Shown here in pieces: positions 60,205 through 64,000 of a stretch of DNA of 64,000 nt (its first letter is position 1; each line of letters starts with the position of its first letter). Source of the stretch: Dasypus novemcinctus. Taxonomy: Eukaryota; Chordata; Mammalia; Cingulata; Dasypodidae. The position numbers and the translations under genes were made by a program. The DNA lies in the NCBI RefSeq assembly GCF_030445035.2, contig NC_080683.1:22347528-22411527 (forward strand). The letters are read 5' to 3'. A model generated the notes under the pieces. The model had not been told where the DNA came from and did no database searches. It was given only the letters and a program-made list of their open reading frames with translations.

Positions 60205-60770
60205 CTATTTTTTTTTTTTTGGACAGAATCTTTATTTAATTTTTTTTATTTTAAAGAAGCTTTAGATTACATAAATGTTACATAAAAAACATAGGGGATT
60301 CCCATATGTGTCCCACTCCATGCCCCTCCCATACTTTTCTCTATTAACATCTTTCATTAGTGTGGTACATTTGTTACAAATGATGAACACATATTAAGCA
60401 TTGTACTGACCGTGGACTATACTTTACACTCTGTCCTGCACAATCTTATAGACTATGACAAAATGGACAATGGCCTCTATCCATCATTGCAATGTCATAC
60501 CTGACAATCCGATGTCCCCAAAATGCCCACATGCTACACCTATTCTTCCCTTTCTCTCCTCTCAGAACCTCTGGCTGCCACTGTTTTTATATCAATGATA
60601 AAAGTTCTTCCATTTCTAGAATAATGATAAGTCTATAATAGAATAATAGTAAGTCTACTTTAGTCCATTGTTCATTCCCCAGGCTTGAGGATTTTGAAAT
60701 GCTGATGCCCACTCTGTTTCTAATTGACAGGAGACTTAGTTCCCATGGGGCAGAAGGATGGAACTCTCTT
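60205..60770 (-). mobile_element. Truncated young-type L1 tail, antisense
   Basis: The T-run at 60211 is followed by GGGGATTCCCATATG, TTAGTGTGGTACATTTGTTAC and CTAATTGACAGGAGACTTAG, as in the other tails. ACTCTATTT and GCTCTATTT near the ends may be remains of a target duplication. Confidence 0.8.
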
Positions 60771-62489
60771 TAAGCTCTATTTCTTTTGCTTCACCTTTCT
60801 AATGCATTTATCTTGAAGTTTTGCTGGGATGGTATGAGGATGATTAATATTGAAAATAATTTTTGATTGTGTATGTATGAATATATATACATAACTTACT
60901 AGAATATTTGCTTTTAAAACAGCAATTTAAAAAATAAGAATAGTCATAAAATATTATCTGTAGAAATCCAGTGACATAATTATTGCCATTAATTTTCTGA
61001 GCTTCGAACTACTAGAATTTCTGTAGTGCTAGCTATATAAATACATGTTAAATAAAATAAAGACATGTTACAAATTGGTACCAGGTAGATTCTATTTCTA
61101 GTATAGGAACTCTTTCCTTTATCATAGAAGATGTTGAGAAACATAGAGATACTCAGACTAAATACTAAGGGTTGTTTTATTTTTAAACAGGAATAGAAAA
61201 GGAGTGAGGGGGAAAGGAAAAAATAGCTTGTCTATCTTCTGTCTTCTTCACTAACATATATATGTTCCCTTATTGCCGAGTGCAGAATTTTGTTAACAGA
61301 AATTCATAGTGCAAAACCAAACACTGTAAAAAGACTTTTATTATGTACACTTCTGAAATCATGGAAAACTTCTTACATGGTGGGATTTCAGGAGAAATTA
61401 GAAAAGCTAAGTGGTATCTAGAGTATCTCAGACACTAACTTACTGATATTTGGATATTTGGAATTCCATTCGCTGAGAGGAAAATTGTTCATCATTCCAT
61501 TGGCAGTTGTCTGGAAGTAGAGTATGGAAGGCTAAGAATGTATTGAGGGTGGTTGGATCAAATTATTGGTTCTAAATCCATGCTCTTCCTTTGATTCCAA
61601 CCCATTCATTTATCTATGAATAGTAATATTGATTGCACAAATTGTGAGACTAAGAACAAAGTGATTGAAAGCAGGTGTTTCTTCATCTTCTAGGGTTTCC
61701 ACTACTATAGTTTGTTATTCTTTCTATTGTCCTGATTTACCATCCCAGGTTATAAGAAGAGAAGTATTGGAATGTTTTTGAGGTTTTCTGTGTGGGATTA
61801 CATGTTTGTCTGGTCATAGTCGTTTCCCAAGGGACAATTCAGGGTATTTTTTCAACTCTAGCTTATTTTGTTCGATGAGCAAGTGCACACAAATAAAATA
61901 CATTTAGTGAGTACCTATTGCATGTAGAAATTCTTTTGTCTTTTGTAAAAAAAGGAAGAGATGATGTACAATTATATGCATGGGTTAATGTAGTATTTCT
62001 CATGGTAAGATCAAAATCAGCAAGATTGCTTGATCAAAAAAGCATGCAAATAGTAGTGGTTTTTTTAATGCCATTCTAAACCTACTGAATCAGAATCTCT
62101 GAAAGCAGGGTTCCTATTTCTGCACTTTAAATATATTTTCAAGTAATTCTTACATGTTGGGAATTGTTTTGAACCCATATATGTATAGAGTCACTAGAAA
62201 GCATTTCTAAATCTGTTTAGAATGACCATCTACTTGCAATACTTTGGAGAGTGAAAGAGGACACTATTAAAAAGATATTGCTGGATTACGTACATATGCC
62301 AGAGGCTCCCCCAGACAAAACAAGAACTACTGTCATTTCAGTAAGAGGTGAATAGCAGGATACATATTTTGAATATGAAATCTGAACAAGCTAAAAGTTT
62401 GGGATATACCAGACAATTGTCTTCACCTTATTCCCATTCATATCCAATTAACTTGGAAGAACTGAAATATTCCATCAAGTCGTTTCTTT
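60771..62489. other. Gene-free stretch
   Basis: AT-rich DNA with no convincing gene. The wording at 62.03-62.25 kb (CTAAACCTACTGAATCAGAATCTCT, TTCAAGTAATTCTTACATG) resembles an old MER5-like DNA element, without clear ends. Confidence 0.45.
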
Positions 62490-62494
62490 TTTTT

Positions 62495-63240
62495 CTCTCT
62501 CTTTATTATTATTTTTTAAATGTTACGTTCAAAATATATAAGAAGTTCCTATATACCCCCCACCCCGCTCACCCCACTCCTCCCACATCAATGATATCTT
62601 TGATCATCATGGGACATTCATCGCATTTGGTGAATAATTTTGGAGCACTGCTGTACCACATGAATAATGGTTTACATTGTAGTTTACACTTTCCCCCAGT
62701 CCACTCAGTGGGCCATGACAGGACACACAATGACCAGCATCTGTCCCTGAGGTACCACCTAGGACAACTCCAAGTCCTGAAAATGCCTCCACATCATCTC
62801 TCTTCTTCCCTCTCTCTACCCTCAGCAGCTTCCATGTCCACTTTCTCCACATCACTACTACAATTTCTTCCATTACTAATCACAATAGTTCCATAGTAGA
62901 ATATCAGTAAGCCAACTCTAATCCATACTCTATCCCTCCAGTCTGTGGACTCTGGGATGGTTATGTCCACTCCACCTCTATGTTGAGAGGGGGCTTAGAT
63001 TCCGCATGGATGATGGATGCAATTTTCCTGTTTGCAGTTATAGACACTCTTGGCTCCCTCATGTGGTGGTTGACCTTCTTAACTACCCTGTTAGTTGGCC
63101 GGGGTAAGTCCAATAAACCAGTGGGTAGGAGTTGCAAGTCTGCTGAGGCTCAGGGTCTGGCTATCACATGGATAGTCCAGAGATTCAGATCTCCTGAGTA
63201 TGCACCAACTCCAGCGCCAACCACAGGTCCAGTAAAAGTT
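62495..63240 (-). mobile_element. Truncated young-type L1 tail, antisense
   Basis: The reverse complement matches the 10.4-11.1 kb end of the long L1: CACTGAGTGGACTGGGGGAAAG, GGAGTTGTCCTAGGTGGTACC and CTGAGCCTCAGCAGAC. The 139-codon and 182-codon frames across it are translated repeat. Confidence 0.85.
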
Positions 63241-63770
63241 CAAGTCATTTCTAATTCAAAGTTATCTTATCTATTCTCAGCACCAGTATCTCATGTCATA
63301 ATTTATCTTCTGAACTATAAAAGTTGTCTTCTAACTGCTTTTGTTCTCTCCATTTTGTCTTTCTTCTATTCTCTTTCCCCTCTGATGCCAAAGAAATGAT
63401 GTATAGATGACCATCCTATTATCCTCCTTGAACTATTGTTTCTTTGTGATTCAAACTATATTGATGAACAGAATAAACAATGTAATAATTACATGCCATA
63501 ATAATTAATGTGAATAATAAAATATATAATGATAAAAAGAATGACAGATCCCTTATGTAGCTAGTGTGGACGATTAGAAAATTGCCACTGCTCTTAGTCC
63601 TTCACTTCTTTTTCATCCCACCACAGAACCACTGCCTTCAGGACCCTCCTGGACCTTCACACAGTTTGGCAGTGAACAAGGCTAAGTCTGGCAAAGTGTT
63701 GACTGCCTGGACTCAGCTCCAGTGCTATGGCTTGAAAAGATTCCCCTAGGTCAGTACCTGTGTTTTCCTG

Positions 63771-64000
63771 TGTGGTAGATCAAATTATGCATCCCAATAA
63801 AATGTTCTTAATTTTAGTCCACATTCCTGTGAGTTTGAATCCATTTATAAATAGGACCCTTTGAAGATAGGTTATTGGTTAGGCTGTGAATTCATTTGTG
63901 AAGAGGATCTTCTAAGATGCTATTTATGTGTGGCCACACTGAATCAGGGTAAGCCTTAATCCATATTTCTTGAGATTTTGTAAGCAGCAGCCAGAAGCCA
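63771..64000 (+). mobile_element. MLT1-like MaLR LTR, cut by the window end
   Basis: TGTGGTAGATCAAATTATGCATCCC, TTTATAAATAGGACCCTTTGAAGATAGG and TGTGGCCACACTGAATCAGGGTAAGCC follow the MaLR LTR order. The 3' end lies outside. Confidence 0.65.

Noticed and set aside
62348-62896. 182-codon open frame
   Set aside because: Its second half is the reverse of the young L1 3' end seen at 2.4, 18.3 and 60.2 kb; it is translated repeat.
1-64000. CRISPR array, operon, phage or other prokaryotic system
   Set aside because: Introns, LINEs, SINEs and LTR elements throughout show mammalian DNA; no spaced short repeats of CRISPR type exist. The name CRISP here refers to secreted proteins.

Overview
This is mammalian genomic DNA, most probably from an armadillo (Xenarthra, Dasypus-like). 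The organism call rests on repeats: tRNA-derived SINEs with a GGTTCAAACCC B-box and A-rich tails that look like the DAS SINEs of armadillos, a young L1 lineage whose 3' end recurs in many 5'-truncated copies, and older elements shared by placental mammals (MIR, MLT1-like LTRs, hAT elements, ancient L1). No bacterial, CRISPR or operon-type feature is present. Most open frames are accidental or lie in retroelements.

The one gene I can reconstruct fully is on the minus strand. It is a cysteine-rich secretory protein gene, best matched to CRISP2 (TPX1). Seven coding exons run from the start codon at 32843 down to the stop at 22265. All internal junctions use AG/GT and are in phase, and together they give an intact 244-residue protein with 16 cysteines, both CAP signatures and a C-terminal cysteine-rich (ICR) domain. 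A CpG-rich segment at about 37.86-38.06 kb carries a consensus splice donor, an E-box and a CRE-like octamer on the gene's side, and is the likely promoter with a noncoding first exon. Upstream of the gene (31.5-36.0 kb versus 40.3-48.4 kb) lies an old direct duplication. Its second copy keeps a CRISP signal-peptide exon with a stop at codon 3, probably a relic of a CRISP1/CRISP3-type neighbour.

Layout: 0-3.5 kb, old L1 with nested SINEs; 3.6-11.1 kb, a decayed but nearly complete sense L1 with a 2.7-kb 3' region; 11.1-17.9 kb, intergenic DNA with a MIR and a solo LTR nested in an older repeat; 17.9-21.4 kb, antisense ancient L1 interrupted by a younger L1 tail and a SINE, both with clear target-site duplications; 21.7-38.1 kb, CRISP2; 40.3-48.4 kb, the CRISP relic copy with hAT, MIR and L1 fragments; 48.9-50.4 kb, two L1 tails; 52.1-60.1 kb, a minus-strand class II (betaretrovirus-like) endogenous retrovirus with two LTRs, a lysine-type primer-binding site, broken gag, integrase and env, and an AT-rich middle where most of pol should be; 60.2-63.2 kb, L1 tails; 63.8 kb to the end, an MLT1-like LTR. 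A possible plus-strand transcription start (47.0 kb) and a possible signal-peptide exon (51.6 kb) are unproven.
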